In this document: positions 22,813 to 31,660 of the stretch, one piece after another
Layout: each line of letters starts with the position of its first letter
How positions within the stretch are numbered: position 1 is the first letter of the stretch
Source of the DNA: DAOUMF01 sp034408935
GTDB taxonomy: Bacteria; Chloroflexota; Dehalococcoidia; SM23-28-2; RBG-16-64-32
Direction of reading: 5' to 3'
Length of the DNA stretch: 64,000 nucleotides
Assembly (NCBI GenBank): GCA_034408935.1
Contig: DAOUMV010000021.1
Location: forward strand, 62,001-126,000
Notes under the pieces: model-generated
What the model saw: only the letters and a program-made list of their open reading frames with translations
The model's database searches: none
What the model was told of the DNA's origin: nothing
Translations under genes and position numbers: made by a program

Positions 22813-24066
22813 ATGAGCGCCAGAGTTGACCTCCAGGGCGCCCTGGATCCTGCTGTCGACGGGCCCCAACTTCCTGCGGACTCGCCGGCCCAAGACCATC
22901 TCGGCGATCTCCGCACCGTCAAGTGGTGGACCCGGATGATCGTCTATCCCGGCGTGACGTTGCTCATTCCCTTGGACCATTTCCTGTGGGGCGTGACCTG
23001 GCAGCAGGCCTTTTCCGTCCACCTGGGAGGATTCGCTATCGCCACTCTCGCCATCGAACTGGCCTTCGCTCATGTGTTCAAGCTACGCAAACGTAGCGCG
23101 TACCCGGCGGACGTTTCCCGGCAGCTGTGCACCCTGTCCACGTTTGACGCGGGCTGTCACGCCACCGTGACCATCGTGGACGGGCTGCTGGGCTTGAGGG
23201 GGTCCTTTCTGGCCCTCCACAGTGAGAGCGGCTTCCTTGACCTCATGGCGCTCAGCAGCCTCAGCCGCGTCGATGCCGACCGCTACCTCCGTCTGTGCGC
23301 CGCCAGAGTGCAGCAGGCTCTCTCCACCAAGCAGGTGGTTGCTCTTCATCCCGACGACGAGTTCCCGGCCGAGATGATCGTACCCCACGGACAGCAGATC
23401 GTGTACGCTCCCGTCCAGTCCTTCCGAGGTGTGATGGGGATTCTCGGCCTGATGGCGGAGAGATCCAACTCGGGCCTGCGGGACGCTGAACTCCTTACAT
23501 CCCTGGGTTACGCCGTCGGGGTCTCTCTGGAGAGCCTGCGCCAGCGCGACGTACTGCGCGCCACGGCCGCCATCGATGAGCTCACCAGGGTCTACAACCG
23601 CCACCACTTCTTCGATCAACTGGAGCGGGAGCTGGCCACTGCCCGCCGCTACTCTCTGCCGGTATCGGTCCTCATCCTTGACCTGGACGGCCTGAAGCGA
23701 CTGAACGATAGCTTCGGCCACGAGACTGGCGATGAGGCCCTGCGCACCCTCGCCCAGCGACTCGTGCGGTATTCCCGCGCCTCCGATATCGTGGCTCGCC
23801 TGGGCGGCGACGAGTTTGCCGTCATCCTGTCCCGCACAGACAGTGCGGGCGCGGCCCAGATCGCCCGCCGCATGCAGAGCTCCGTCGAGAACGAGGTCCC
23901 GCTGGCGAGAAAGGGTCGCCGCGTTCGCATTAGCGTCTCCTTCGGCTTTGCGTCCTTCCCCGAAGACGCCGAGGATTCCAGCCAGCTCCTCCGTCAGGCC
24001 GACGGCCGCATGTACGCCGCCAAGGCCGCCCGCAACCGCCCCACCCGTAAGAAGCGCCCCAAGTAG
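22813..24066 (+). CDS. GAF-like plus GGDEF diguanylate cyclase
   Basis: A 417-residue protein: two N-terminal hydrophobic segments (about 45-90), a GAF-like sensory region (about 110-245) and a GGDEF domain (about 250-410). The active motif GGDEF is intact at 331-335 and the inhibitory RxxD (RASD) is five residues upstream, so product-inhibited c-di-GMP synthesis is expected. ATG 22813 (MSARVD) is preferred; upstream codons read into repeats. It is convergent with a c-di-GMP phosphodiesterase gene. Confidence 0.88.
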   Translation: MSARVDLQGALDPAVDGPQLPADSPAQDHLGDLRTVKWWTRMIVYPGVTLLIPLDHFLWGVTWQQAFSVHLGGFAIATLAIELAFAHVFKLRKRSAYPADVSRQLCTLSTFDAGCHATVTIVDGLLGLRGSFLALHSESGFLDLMALSSLSRVDADRYLRLCAARVQQALSTKQVVALHPDDEFPAEMIVPHGQQIVYAPVQSFRGVMGILGLMAERSNSGLRDAELLTSLGYAVGVSLESLRQRDVLRATAAIDELTRVYNRHHFFDQLERELATARRYSLPVSVLILDLDGLKRLNDSFGHETGDEALRTLAQRLVRYSRASDIVARLGGDEFAVILSRTDSAGAAQIARRMQSSVENEVPLARKGRRVRISVSFGFASFPEDAEDSSQLLRQADGRMYAAKAARNRPTRKKRPK

Positions 24067-24131
24067 GTCGTTCGCCCTTCTCAAGGATCACGCGAGCCGG
24101 CGACGGCTCCTGCGGATGAAGGCGCTATCAC

Positions 24132-25886
24132 CTAGATGAGAGCGGCGGACAGGGCGTGATCCTCTTCCAGCACCGTCAGGACCCGGCCGAACGCTTGCAC
24201 TAGGTCGGGATCGAGTTGGGCGCCGGCGACACGCTGGAGCTCCGCGTAGGCTTCCTGGCAGGGGACCCCCTTGCGGTGGGGCCGGTCAAGGGTCATGGCG
24301 GAGAAGGCGTCGCCCACGGCCAGGATGCGCGCCAGGTGGGGTATCTCCTCTCCTCGGAGCCCATCCGGATAGCCGCTGCCGTCGAAGCGCTCGTGGTGGT
24401 GGCGGGCGATCTCCCGCACCTCCTCGGCGTACGGCACATCCACGATGAGGTGTTCTGCGATGGACACGTGATGCTTGATGACGGTGAACTCCTCCGCGGT
24501 GAGCTGCCCCGGCTTGCGCAGGATATCGTCGGGTATGCAGATCTTTCCCACGTCGTGAAGGAGGGCCCCGAGACGGAGAGTCCGCTGTGCCGACGGAGAC
24601 AGGCCAATCTCCTGGGCCAGCATCACGGCGTACTCGGCCGTGGTCTCACAGTGGGCGCGCGTGTAGTGATCCCTGTTGTCCACCGACCTGACCAGCCCCT
24701 CCAGGAAGCCGAAGGTCCCCAACTCCGCCCGCCCGTGCCGGTTCCGGCGGTGGCCGCCGGAGTGCGCGTCAGGGGATTTCCGCTGGTACAGCCGCGCATC
24801 GGCCACGGCCAGGAGCTCCTGCCGCCGCTTGCCGTCATCGGGGAAGACGGCGAGGCCACAGGAGACGACGATGGCTATCCTCTGCCCGCCGGGAGTCCGG
24901 AGAGCATAGTTGGCCAACCAATCCTGGAAGGCCTGGGCGAAGGCGCAGGCCTCCTGCCGTGAGTGGTTGGGGAGGACGACGATGAACTCGTCGCCACCGA
25001 AGCGGCCCACCGTGCCCACCCGGTCGGTCATTAGCTTCAGTTGGTCGGCGACGGTTTGCAGCACGCGGTCGCCCACAGAGTGGCCGTACGTATCGTTGAT
25101 CGTCTTGAAGCTGTCCACGTCCATTAGCAGCAGGGCGAAGCCGCGCTTGCGAGTGGCTTCATCGGTGACCAGCCGCTGGAGGTAGATTTGCATGAAGCGA
25201 TGGTTGAACAGGTCCGTGACGAAGTCCAGGTCGGCCCGCTGCTGCATCTCCTCGTAGTGCCGCGCGCGCTGGAGGGCGCCCCCGAGCTGGGCGGCCACGG
25301 GGCCCAGCAACTCCCAGTGACCGGGCCCCCACGGCTCCTGGCCGGAGTACAACTCCAGGACGCCCTCGCGGGGGGAGCCGCCGCGGAGGGGGACGTAGAG
25401 CACGAAGCCCGTGGCTGGCGCGCCCGCAATGCGGAGCGGTTGCGGACGCTGGTCCTGCGAGTCGCGGCGGAGGATGACGGGGGCGCTGCCCCGCGCTGCC
25501 GTGCGCGCCATTATGATGCGCTGAACCTCGGGCAGGAGCGGGGCCGCCGCCGCTTGACCGTCCTCGGGGAAGGACAGCCAGGGGGCTTCAGGTTCTCCGT
25601 CACTGTCGGGCTGCCAGAAGACGGCGCGTCCGACGCCCATCTCCCTGACGAGGAACTCCGTCCCGACGCGCCCGACGCCGCGGCGCTGGGTCTCCCGGGA
25701 CAGCAGGAAGGTGATACGGTTGAGCAGGCGGAGCTGTTCAGCCCGGCGGGCCAGTTCGCGCGTCCTCCTTTGCATCTCCCTGCTCGCCCTCCAGGCCTTG
25801 ACGATGGCCAGCATGGCGGCCAGGAGAAGCAGTGTCCAAACGATGATGCCGATGCTGATGATGGCCGCGGGCTCCGGCGTGTTCAT
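24132..25886 (-). CDS. GGDEF plus HD-GYP c-di-GMP signalling protein
   Basis: A 584-residue protein: one N-terminal helix (8-30), a coiled coil (about 35-60), a GAF-like region (60-210), GGDEF (215-370; GGDEF at 297-301) and HD-GYP (390-570; HD at 444-445, HHERFDGSGYPDG at 497-509). The inhibitory RxxD is absent. HD-GYP would hydrolyse c-di-GMP; whether the GGDEF half is active or a GTP sensor is open. It lies 25 bases behind a small sigma-like gene. Confidence 0.9.
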   Translation of the reverse strand: MNTPEPAAIISIGIIVWTLLLLAAMLAIVKAWRASREMQRRTRELARRAEQLRLLNRITFLLSRETQRRGVGRVGTEFLVREMGVGRAVFWQPDSDGEPEAPWLSFPEDGQAAAAPLLPEVQRIIMARTAARGSAPVILRRDSQDQRPQPLRIAGAPATGFVLYVPLRGGSPREGVLELYSGQEPWGPGHWELLGPVAAQLGGALQRARHYEEMQQRADLDFVTDLFNHRFMQIYLQRLVTDEATRKRGFALLLMDVDSFKTINDTYGHSVGDRVLQTVADQLKLMTDRVGTVGRFGGDEFIVVLPNHSRQEACAFAQAFQDWLANYALRTPGGQRIAIVVSCGLAVFPDDGKRRQELLAVADARLYQRKSPDAHSGGHRRNRHGRAELGTFGFLEGLVRSVDNRDHYTRAHCETTAEYAVMLAQEIGLSPSAQRTLRLGALLHDVGKICIPDDILRKPGQLTAEEFTVIKHHVSIAEHLIVDVPYAEEVREIARHHHERFDGSGYPDGLRGEEIPHLARILAVGDAFSAMTLDRPHRKGVPCQEAYAELQRVAGAQLDPDLVQAFGRVLTVLEEDHALSAALI

Positions 25887-25911
25887 GTTGTCCTCCTGCG
25901 GAAGAGGGGCC

Positions 25912-26385
25912 TCAGGCTAGTGTGAGATAGGCCGCCGCGGCCGCCGGCGAAGTCTGCTCCTTCAGTTTGCGCAGGCCGGTCAGAAGGGCCGAGCTAACGG
26001 TCGTCTGCCGGATGCGAAATATCCGGGTGATCTGTTCGCGGGTTAGGCCCGCGTCGAATACCAGTGAGATGACCTCACGCTCCCGCGGGTTGAGGAGGTC
26101 GTCGCCGGCGGATCCGTCGCCCCGGAGAGCAGGTCGACAGAGGCGCCGTGCCGTCCTGAAAAGGACGGTGCGAAAGCGCTCTTCGCCGGCATCGCCCGCC
26201 CTGCTGAAGGCGCGCGTGAAGGCCTCGACGATGATATCCTGAGCAGGCATGTCGCCTCCGACGCAGGAGCGCACGTAGGCGAACAGGCGAGGGAAATAGG
26301 CGCCGAAGCGCTCGTTCCTGCTTCCCATGTCTATCTGCTGCGGACGTGTCATCTCCTGCCTCTGCTTGAAGAATCCGAGTCCCAT
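25912..26385 (-). CDS. Reduced ECF-like sigma factor
   Basis: A 157-residue protein with a shortened sigma region 2 (RFGAYFPRLFAYVRSCVGGDMPAQDIIVEAF) and a region 4 HTH (LTREQITRIFRIRQTTVSSAL). It shares the PRxFAYV core with the ECF factor at 4159 but lacks much of the region 2 helix that melts DNA. GGGAGG lies 5 bases from ATG 26385. It is probably co-transcribed with the GGDEF/HD-GYP gene. It could be a true ECF or a sigma-derived regulator. Confidence 0.7.
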   Translation of the reverse strand: MGLGFFKQRQEMTRPQQIDMGSRNERFGAYFPRLFAYVRSCVGGDMPAQDIIVEAFTRAFSRAGDAGEERFRTVLFRTARRLCRPALRGDGSAGDDLLNPREREVISLVFDAGLTREQITRIFRIRQTTVSSALLTGLRKLKEQTSPAAAAAYLTLA

Positions 26386-26506
26386 CTGTGCCTCCCGTTG
26401 ATACTTGGAGCGTTCGTCCAAGCTCAGGCTAGCAGAGACGCGAGGAGCCGTGACAAACGGAACGTAGAGCTCCGGTAAAGGAGGGGTTCAGATAGCGTAA
26501 AGAGCG

Positions 26507-27298
26507 CTAGTTGGCCTCTTGGTCGCCGGGGGCTTCCAGCAGAATCGTGAGGGGATCGTTGGCGCGCCGTTCAGACCGGCGCTCCAGCATGTAGCCAAAG
26601 CCGCGGACGCAGAGGACATAGGGGTTGTCATGGCGGCCGTCCTCCAGCTTGCGGCGAAGGTTGGCGATGTGGACCTTGACCAGGTTCTGCGCTTCGCGAT
26701 CATCGTAGTCGTGTTCGTGTGCCGAGGAGAGCAAAGAGCGGGCGTCCACCACCTTGCCCGCCTTCTCTGCCAGGACAGCGAGGATGCGGAACTCCGTGGG
26801 CGTCAAGGAAACGGGCCGGCCCTGAAGTACCACTTCGCACTTGTCTAGGTCGATGAGAAGGTCGCGAATGACGATGATGCCGGCGCTCTGCCCGGTCTGC
26901 CAGTGCTGGGCTCGCCGGAGGAGAGCGCGGACGCGGGCGGTGAAGACGGCGGCGTCGCTGGAGGCAGTCACCGCGTCGTCGGCGCCAGCGTCCATCACGG
27001 GTACGAAGTCGCTCTCGCTGGCGATAACCACGATGATGGGCGTGTCCCGAAGGCCGCGCACCGCCTGGCAGGCTCGGACGGCGAAAGGCGCGTTACGCTT
27101 GGCCAGAATGAGGAGGTCAGGCGCCTCGTCGTGGGAACGGTCGAAAAGCTCGTGCAGCTCCCGGAAGGCCGCGACAGCGAAGCCCTGATCCTGCAACGCG
27201 GCCTCGAACGCTGACGGCCAAACGTCCGGGTCGCCCAGCACGTAGGCTGGCCTCAGCCCGGCCCTCGTCTGCGTTGCCTGTGCCGCGCCAGTGTTCAT
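26507..27298 (-). CDS. OmpR-family regulator lacking the phosphoacceptor
   Basis: A 263-residue protein with a receiver-like domain (17-130) and an OmpR/PhoB winged helix (about 145-240, with SLTPTEFRILAVLAEKAGKVV and VKVHIANLRRKLEDG). The phosphoacceptor place after PDLLIL is Ala66, not Asp, so control by phosphorylation is unlikely. No kinase gene is adjacent. The ATG has no clear ribosome site. Its C-terminal domain class binds 11-bp direct repeats, such as those at 10682 and 11082, a link worth testing. Confidence 0.82.
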   Translation of the reverse strand: MNTGAAQATQTRAGLRPAYVLGDPDVWPSAFEAALQDQGFAVAAFRELHELFDRSHDEAPDLLILAKRNAPFAVRACQAVRGLRDTPIIVVIASESDFVPVMDAGADDAVTASSDAAVFTARVRALLRRAQHWQTGQSAGIIVIRDLLIDLDKCEVVLQGRPVSLTPTEFRILAVLAEKAGKVVDARSLLSSAHEHDYDDREAQNLVKVHIANLRRKLEDGRHDNPYVLCVRGFGYMLERRSERRANDPLTILLEAPGDQEAN

Positions 27299-27404
27299 GG
27301 TCACCAATGAGTTGCGTGGTGTTCAATGAAGAGGACGGTCGGACGGTTCAACATGTTACAGCCAGGGAGCTAGGCCGAGGCACGCTATTCGTGATGAGAC
27401 GGCG

Positions 27405-27420
27405 GGCAGGCTTCAGCCCG
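27405..27420. repeat. Degenerate CTTCAG hairpin, copy 5
   Basis: GGGCAGGCTTCAGCCC: the GGCT-TC-AGCC centre with a mismatched outer stem. It lies in the spacer between the OmpR-like gene and the PPOX gene. Confidence 0.4.
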
Positions 27421-27482
27421 AGGCGTGAACCGGGCGCCTTCCGTTGACACTGCTTGGATCGGCTGATAGCGTGCAGGCAGTC

Positions 27483-27968
27483 ATGCCCCAACGAATGAGT
27501 CGCGCGGAATGGGAGCGATTTCTGGCCGAACGGCGCGTAGCGGTGCTGGCCACATTGAAGCCCGACGGAGAGCCCGTCCTGACGCCCATCTGGTATCTGT
27601 ACCGTGATGGGCTTCTGTACATGCGCACAGGTCGGGAGAGCGTCAAGGCCCGCAACGTCGGTCGAGACCCACGTGTGACCATCTGCGTCCAAGATGAACG
27701 CCCCCCGTACAGGAGCGTCACGGTGCACGGCCGCGCTTCGGTTGAAGAGGTTGAGGAGGGGCTGGATGCCGCCATCGCTCGTCGCTACCTGGGAGCGGTG
27801 GCGGGGGCGGCCTATCTGCGAATGGCGCGGGAGGCGGTGGAGCAAAGCGCCGAGGTGACCCTTGTGGTGCGGCCGCAGCGGGTGCTGACGCAGGATTTCT
27901 CGGCCGACACGTCGTTGACCGCACGGTTGTGGCTGCTGGCCAAGCGGCTGCTACCGCCCTGGCTGTAG
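27483..27968 (+). CDS. PPOX-class flavin/F420-dependent enzyme
   Basis: A 161-residue split-barrel protein of the pyridoxamine-phosphate-oxidase-like class. RRVAVLATLKPDGEPVLTPIWY and the MRTGRESVKARNVGRDPRV block match the group annotated as probable F420-dependent oxidoreductases. The C-terminus carries a basic-hydrophobic tail. The cofactor (FMN or F420) cannot be fixed from the sequence. It is 9 bases upstream of the D-aminoacylase gene, so they are probably co-transcribed. Confidence 0.8.
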   Translation: MPQRMSRAEWERFLAERRVAVLATLKPDGEPVLTPIWYLYRDGLLYMRTGRESVKARNVGRDPRVTICVQDERPPYRSVTVHGRASVEEVEEGLDAAIARRYLGAVAGAAYLRMAREAVEQSAEVTLVVRPQRVLTQDFSADTSLTARLWLLAKRLLPPWL

Positions 27969-27977
27969 GACGCCGGC

Positions 27978-29486
27978 ATGCCTGAGCAGCCGTACGACCT
28001 GCTGATCCGCGGCGGCACCGTCGTCGATGGGACGGGAGCACCGCCTGCGCGCGCCGACATCGCGGTGCGGGACCGACGTATCGCCGCTGTGGGCGATGCC
28101 CAGGGCCCCGCTGCCCGAGTGATCGAGGCCAGGGGGCTGGCCGTGGCGCCCGGATTCATCGACGTGCACTCCCACGACGACGCCACCGTCATCCTCAATC
28201 CCGACGTGGACTTCAAGGTGATGCAGGGGGTGACCACGGAGGTCGTGGGCAACTGCGGTGTGGGCATGGCCCCTGCCGGTGAGGCCTTCCGGGCGTTCTT
28301 CCAGGCGGGGGTGGGCAACGTGCTGGGGTCGCCGCCGGAGATCACCTGGCGGACTTTCGGGGAGTATATGGATGCGGTGGAGGCGGCGCGGCCGGCCCTC
28401 AACGTGGCCTGCTTGGTGCCCCACGGTGTGGTACGCTTCGCGGCCATGGGCCTGGAGCTACGGACGCCGGAGCGGGACGAACTGGCGACCATGCGCGAGC
28501 ACGTCCAGGAAGCGATGGAAGCGGGCGCGGTGGGCCTGTCCACGGGGCTCATCTATCCCCCTGGGGCGTTCGCCAAGACGCCAGAGCTCGTGGAGCTAGC
28601 GAAGGTGGCGGCCGAGGCGGGCGGGCTGTATGCTTCCCACATCCGCGATGAGAGGTCGCTCCTGCTCGACGCCGTCGCCGAGGCCATCGACATCGGACGC
28701 GGGGCTGGCCTGCCGGTGCAGATCTCCCACTTCAAGGCGTCCGGCCGCAAGAACTGGGGTCGCACTAAGGACTCCATCCGCCTCACCGAGCAGGCGCGAG
28801 CGGAGGGAGTGGACGTCGCGTTCGACGTCTACCCTTACACGGCCGCCAGCACCGTCCTGTGGGCTCTGGCCCACGAGATGGAGGCGTCGGAGGCCGACAT
28901 CGTGATGGTGGCGACGGTGCGGGAGCGGCGGGAGTACGAAGGCAAGACGATCTCGCAGATCGCAGAGATGCTGAGCCTGCCCGTTGCCGACGCCCTCAGC
29001 CGCGTCCTCCAGGAGGAGCGGAACGCCGTGGCGGTCATCTTCGACATGGACGAGGGAGATGTGCGGCGGGTGATCAAGCATGAGCTGTGCATGATCGGCT
29101 CCGATGGTCTGCCCTCCGAGGGTGGGAAGCCCCACCCGCGGCTGTACGGGACGTTCGCTCGGGTGCTGGCCCGCTACGCCCGGGAGGAGGGCCTGCTGAC
29201 TCTGGAGGAGGCTGTGCACAAGATGACCGGACTGCCGGCGCGACGCTTCGGGCTCGAACGCCGGGGTGAGCTCAAGGAAGGTTGGTGTGCCGACGTCGTG
29301 GTGTTCGACCCGCAAACGGTGACGGACACGGCCACCTACGAGGAGCCGCGACAGCACCCACCCGGGATCGAGTACGTGCTCGTGAACGGGGAGGTCGTGG
29401 TGGATAAGGGCAAGCAGACGGGGGCGCGGCCGGGGGGTATCCTCCGCCGCGGCCAGCGAAGTCAACATGCCGAAAGGGAGGGCTGA
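27978..29486 (+). CDS. N-acyl-D-amino-acid deacylase (amidohydrolase)
   Basis: A 502-residue amidohydrolase: FIDVHSHDD (metal site, about 61-69), VVGNCGVGMAP (the conserved Cys of D-aminoacylases), YASHIRDE, QISHFKASG and MIGSDGLPSEGGKPHPR. It would remove acyl groups from D-amino acids or related amides. It is followed 2 bases later by a metallo-beta-lactamase-fold hydrolase, suggesting a short catabolic operon with the PPOX gene. Confidence 0.9.
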   Translation: MPEQPYDLLIRGGTVVDGTGAPPARADIAVRDRRIAAVGDAQGPAARVIEARGLAVAPGFIDVHSHDDATVILNPDVDFKVMQGVTTEVVGNCGVGMAPAGEAFRAFFQAGVGNVLGSPPEITWRTFGEYMDAVEAARPALNVACLVPHGVVRFAAMGLELRTPERDELATMREHVQEAMEAGAVGLSTGLIYPPGAFAKTPELVELAKVAAEAGGLYASHIRDERSLLLDAVAEAIDIGRGAGLPVQISHFKASGRKNWGRTKDSIRLTEQARAEGVDVAFDVYPYTAASTVLWALAHEMEASEADIVMVATVRERREYEGKTISQIAEMLSLPVADALSRVLQEERNAVAVIFDMDEGDVRRVIKHELCMIGSDGLPSEGGKPHPRLYGTFARVLARYAREEGLLTLEEAVHKMTGLPARRFGLERRGELKEGWCADVVVFDPQTVTDTATYEEPRQHPPGIEYVLVNGEVVVDKGKQTGARPGGILRRGQRSQHAEREG

Positions 29487-29488
29487 TC

Positions 29489-30193
29489 ATGGCGGCTGAA
29501 GAGATCGTCTCTGGGGTTTACGGCATCGCGATGGCCTTCTCCAACGCTTTCCTCGTCGTCGACGATGACGGGCTGACACTGGTGGACTCCGGCCTGCCTA
29601 AGCGAAAGGATACGATCCTGGGCGTTGTGGCCGGGACCTCCCGCCAACCGGCGGACCTCAAGCACATACTGATCACCCACTGCCACGTCGATCACATGGG
29701 CAGCCTTGCCGCCCTGAAGGAGGCCTGCGACGCCAAGTCATATGTCCACCCTGCCGACAGCCCGATAGTGCGCGGAGACGAGCAGCAACCGGGGCCGAAC
29801 ACCTCGACCCTGATGGGAAAGCTCCTCGGGCCGCTGGTGGAGCGCCTGTCGCCTGAGCCGCCGGCCGCGGCGGTGGACGTGGAGGTGCAGGACGGTGAGG
29901 AGCTTCCCATCGCCGGGGGGATCAAGGTGCTGCACACGCCGGGGCACACCCCGGGCCACCTGGCCTTTCTCCTGCCCGAGAAGAAGGTGCTGTTCGTGGG
30001 GGACGCCGCCGCCAACATCCTCGGCCTGCGCATGCCTATCGGCATGTACACGGTGGATCCTGGGCAGGCGAAGGAGAGCATCCGTAAGCTAGCGGCGCTG
30101 GAGTTCGATGTTGCCTGCTTTGGGCACGGGCGCGTGCTCAAAGGGGAGGCGAACCTGAAATTCCGGCGTCTGGCGGAGAAGCTGGCCCGCTAA
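29489..30193 (+). CDS. Metallo-beta-lactamase-fold hydrolase
   Basis: A 234-residue MBL-fold enzyme with THCHVDHMG (HxHxDH with Cys between the two His), HTPGHTPGH, FVGDAA and a late CFGHG histidine. The two-metal site is complete. The substrate is unknown; glyoxalase-II-like and quorum-lactone enzymes share these marks. The stop overlaps the convergent yidD stop. Confidence 0.85.
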   Translation: MAAEEIVSGVYGIAMAFSNAFLVVDDDGLTLVDSGLPKRKDTILGVVAGTSRQPADLKHILITHCHVDHMGSLAALKEACDAKSYVHPADSPIVRGDEQQPGPNTSTLMGKLLGPLVERLSPEPPAAAVDVEVQDGEELPIAGGIKVLHTPGHTPGHLAFLLPEKKVLFVGDAAANILGLRMPIGMYTVDPGQAKESIRKLAALEFDVACFGHGRVLKGEANLKFRRLAEKLAR

Positions 30194-30435
30194 GGCGGAT
30201 CGAACGTAGGTCCCTTGTTCCAGGGGTTGCAGCGCACGAGCCGCCACGCCGTCTTGCCCGTGGCCTTCAGGAACCCGTAGCGCCGGTAGGCCTCCAGCCC
30301 GTACTGGGAGCAGCTCGGCTCGAACCGACAGCGGGCGCCTAACTGGGGCGACACCCGCTGCTTGTACGTGACGATGAACCGCTCGGCGAAACGGGAGAAG
30401 GGCGATGGCTTTCGCGCTGGGGCTTCGCTGCTCAT
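30190..30435 (-). CDS. yidD: Membrane protein insertion efficiency factor YidD
   Basis: An 81-residue protein with the full family core: YKQRVSPQLGARCRFEPSCSQYGLEA and KTAWRLVRCNPWNKG. It aids the YidC insertase. It usually sits by rnpA and yidC; here it overlaps by 4 bases a gene for a secreted/membrane protein, an unusual place. Confidence 0.92.
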   Translation of the reverse strand: MSSEAPARKPSPFSRFAERFIVTYKQRVSPQLGARCRFEPSCSQYGLEAYRRYGFLKATGKTAWRLVRCNPWNKGPTFDPP

Positions 30436-31556
30436 GGCTGGGGCTCCGCTGGCGGCGCCTGGCCGCCCTCCGGCGGCGGCCCCGCCTGGGCCATCGCCTC
30501 GTTCAGCCTCCGCTCCGCCCTGGCGATCGCCCCGTTGATGTGCATGACGCTCCACACGTTGACGAGGGAGGGGAGGACCAGTCCCACGACCAGGCCGATG
30601 ACCAGCCCCTCGATGGCAAGGGATCGCGTTAGCGGCGTCACCGCGTACTGCTGGAGGAGAACGACGATGCCGGCGCCCGCCAGGAGGCCGCCCAGGAGCG
30701 GCCCTAACCTGATACGGGGTCGCCAGGGCACGCGCCGCAGCCGCACGCCGCTCGGCGCGGAGGGTGCCCCTCCCGGCACCGCCATCGCCGCTCCGGTGAG
30801 GAGCAGGGCAGGGAGAGCCAGCACGAAGCACGGAGGAGGCCACATACCAACCGGCCTAAGGAATGGCCCGAAGAAGAGGTCATAGACGTCCATCCAAGCC
30901 CAGAAGTCCTTTTCTCCCTCCGTCATCGGCTGTTGAGGCTGTGCGGGCTCCGCCGGTCCCCTGGGGCCCGTTCCGACCTTCTCCGCCTCGTCTGTGATCC
31001 ACTCCTCGACCTTGCGGCCGGCGCGGATCCCCTGCAGGGAGGAGGCCGCGGCGGAGGCGCCCACGGCCACCGCGCCCGCGGCGGTGGTCGCCGCGGCGGC
31101 CCCGCCCGCCACCGTGGTCAGGGGGTTGCGCGTCACGTTTATCAGCGCCGCCCCGGAGCAGGACGATCCGTCGCTGAGAGTGGCCGAACCGATCACCTTG
31201 TACAGGCCGGCGCCGGCCCAGGCATAGTCCTTCACGTTGACGTTGCCCGACCATGAGGTATCGCCGTCGTCCGTCTTGCTGGAGACCGTTCTTCGCACGC
31301 CGCCGATCTCCAGGTCGATCTTGTGCGACGCGAAGCCCGCGGGGGAGGTCATGGCGACGGCAACGACCTCGTTGTCGTTGACGTCGATGGCATCGCCGGC
31401 GTCGGTGCTGCTGCGGCCGCGCACGTCGACGCCCTTGATGGTCGCCTCGCAGTTGCCGCTTACCTCCGCCCACGCCGGCGACACGAACGGGGACAGCAGG
31501 GCCACTGTCCAGAGGATTGCTGACAGGTACAAGAGCCGACGTGCCCAACGTCTCAT
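30432..31556 (-). CDS. Secreted/membrane protein with Ig-like domain, unknown
   Basis: A 374-residue protein: signal peptide ending AWA (residue 30), a cysteine-containing beta-rich domain (31-145), an Ala/Gly-rich helix (145-175), a charged linker, and two to three C-terminal membrane helices (about 245-345) with a Pro/Gln-rich tail. The ATGA overlap couples it to yidD. I do not recognise the family. Confidence 0.7.
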   Translation of the reverse strand: MRRWARRLLYLSAILWTVALLSPFVSPAWAEVSGNCEATIKGVDVRGRSSTDAGDAIDVNDNEVVAVAMTSPAGFASHKIDLEIGGVRRTVSSKTDDGDTSWSGNVNVKDYAWAGAGLYKVIGSATLSDGSSCSGAALINVTRNPLTTVAGGAAAATTAAGAVAVGASAAASSLQGIRAGRKVEEWITDEAEKVGTGPRGPAEPAQPQQPMTEGEKDFWAWMDVYDLFFGPFLRPVGMWPPPCFVLALPALLLTGAAMAVPGGAPSAPSGVRLRRVPWRPRIRLGPLLGGLLAGAGIVVLLQQYAVTPLTRSLAIEGLVIGLVVGLVLPSLVNVWSVMHINGAIARAERRLNEAMAQAGPPPEGGQAPPAEPQP

Positions 31557-31660
31557 GGGTCGCCTCCAGGGAACCGTCGCGGCTGTTCGCGGCCAATGTA
31601 GCGGCCGCCGGTTCCCCTGTCAAGGTGTGGAACGTCGCTGTCAAGCGACTGCCCGGCCCG

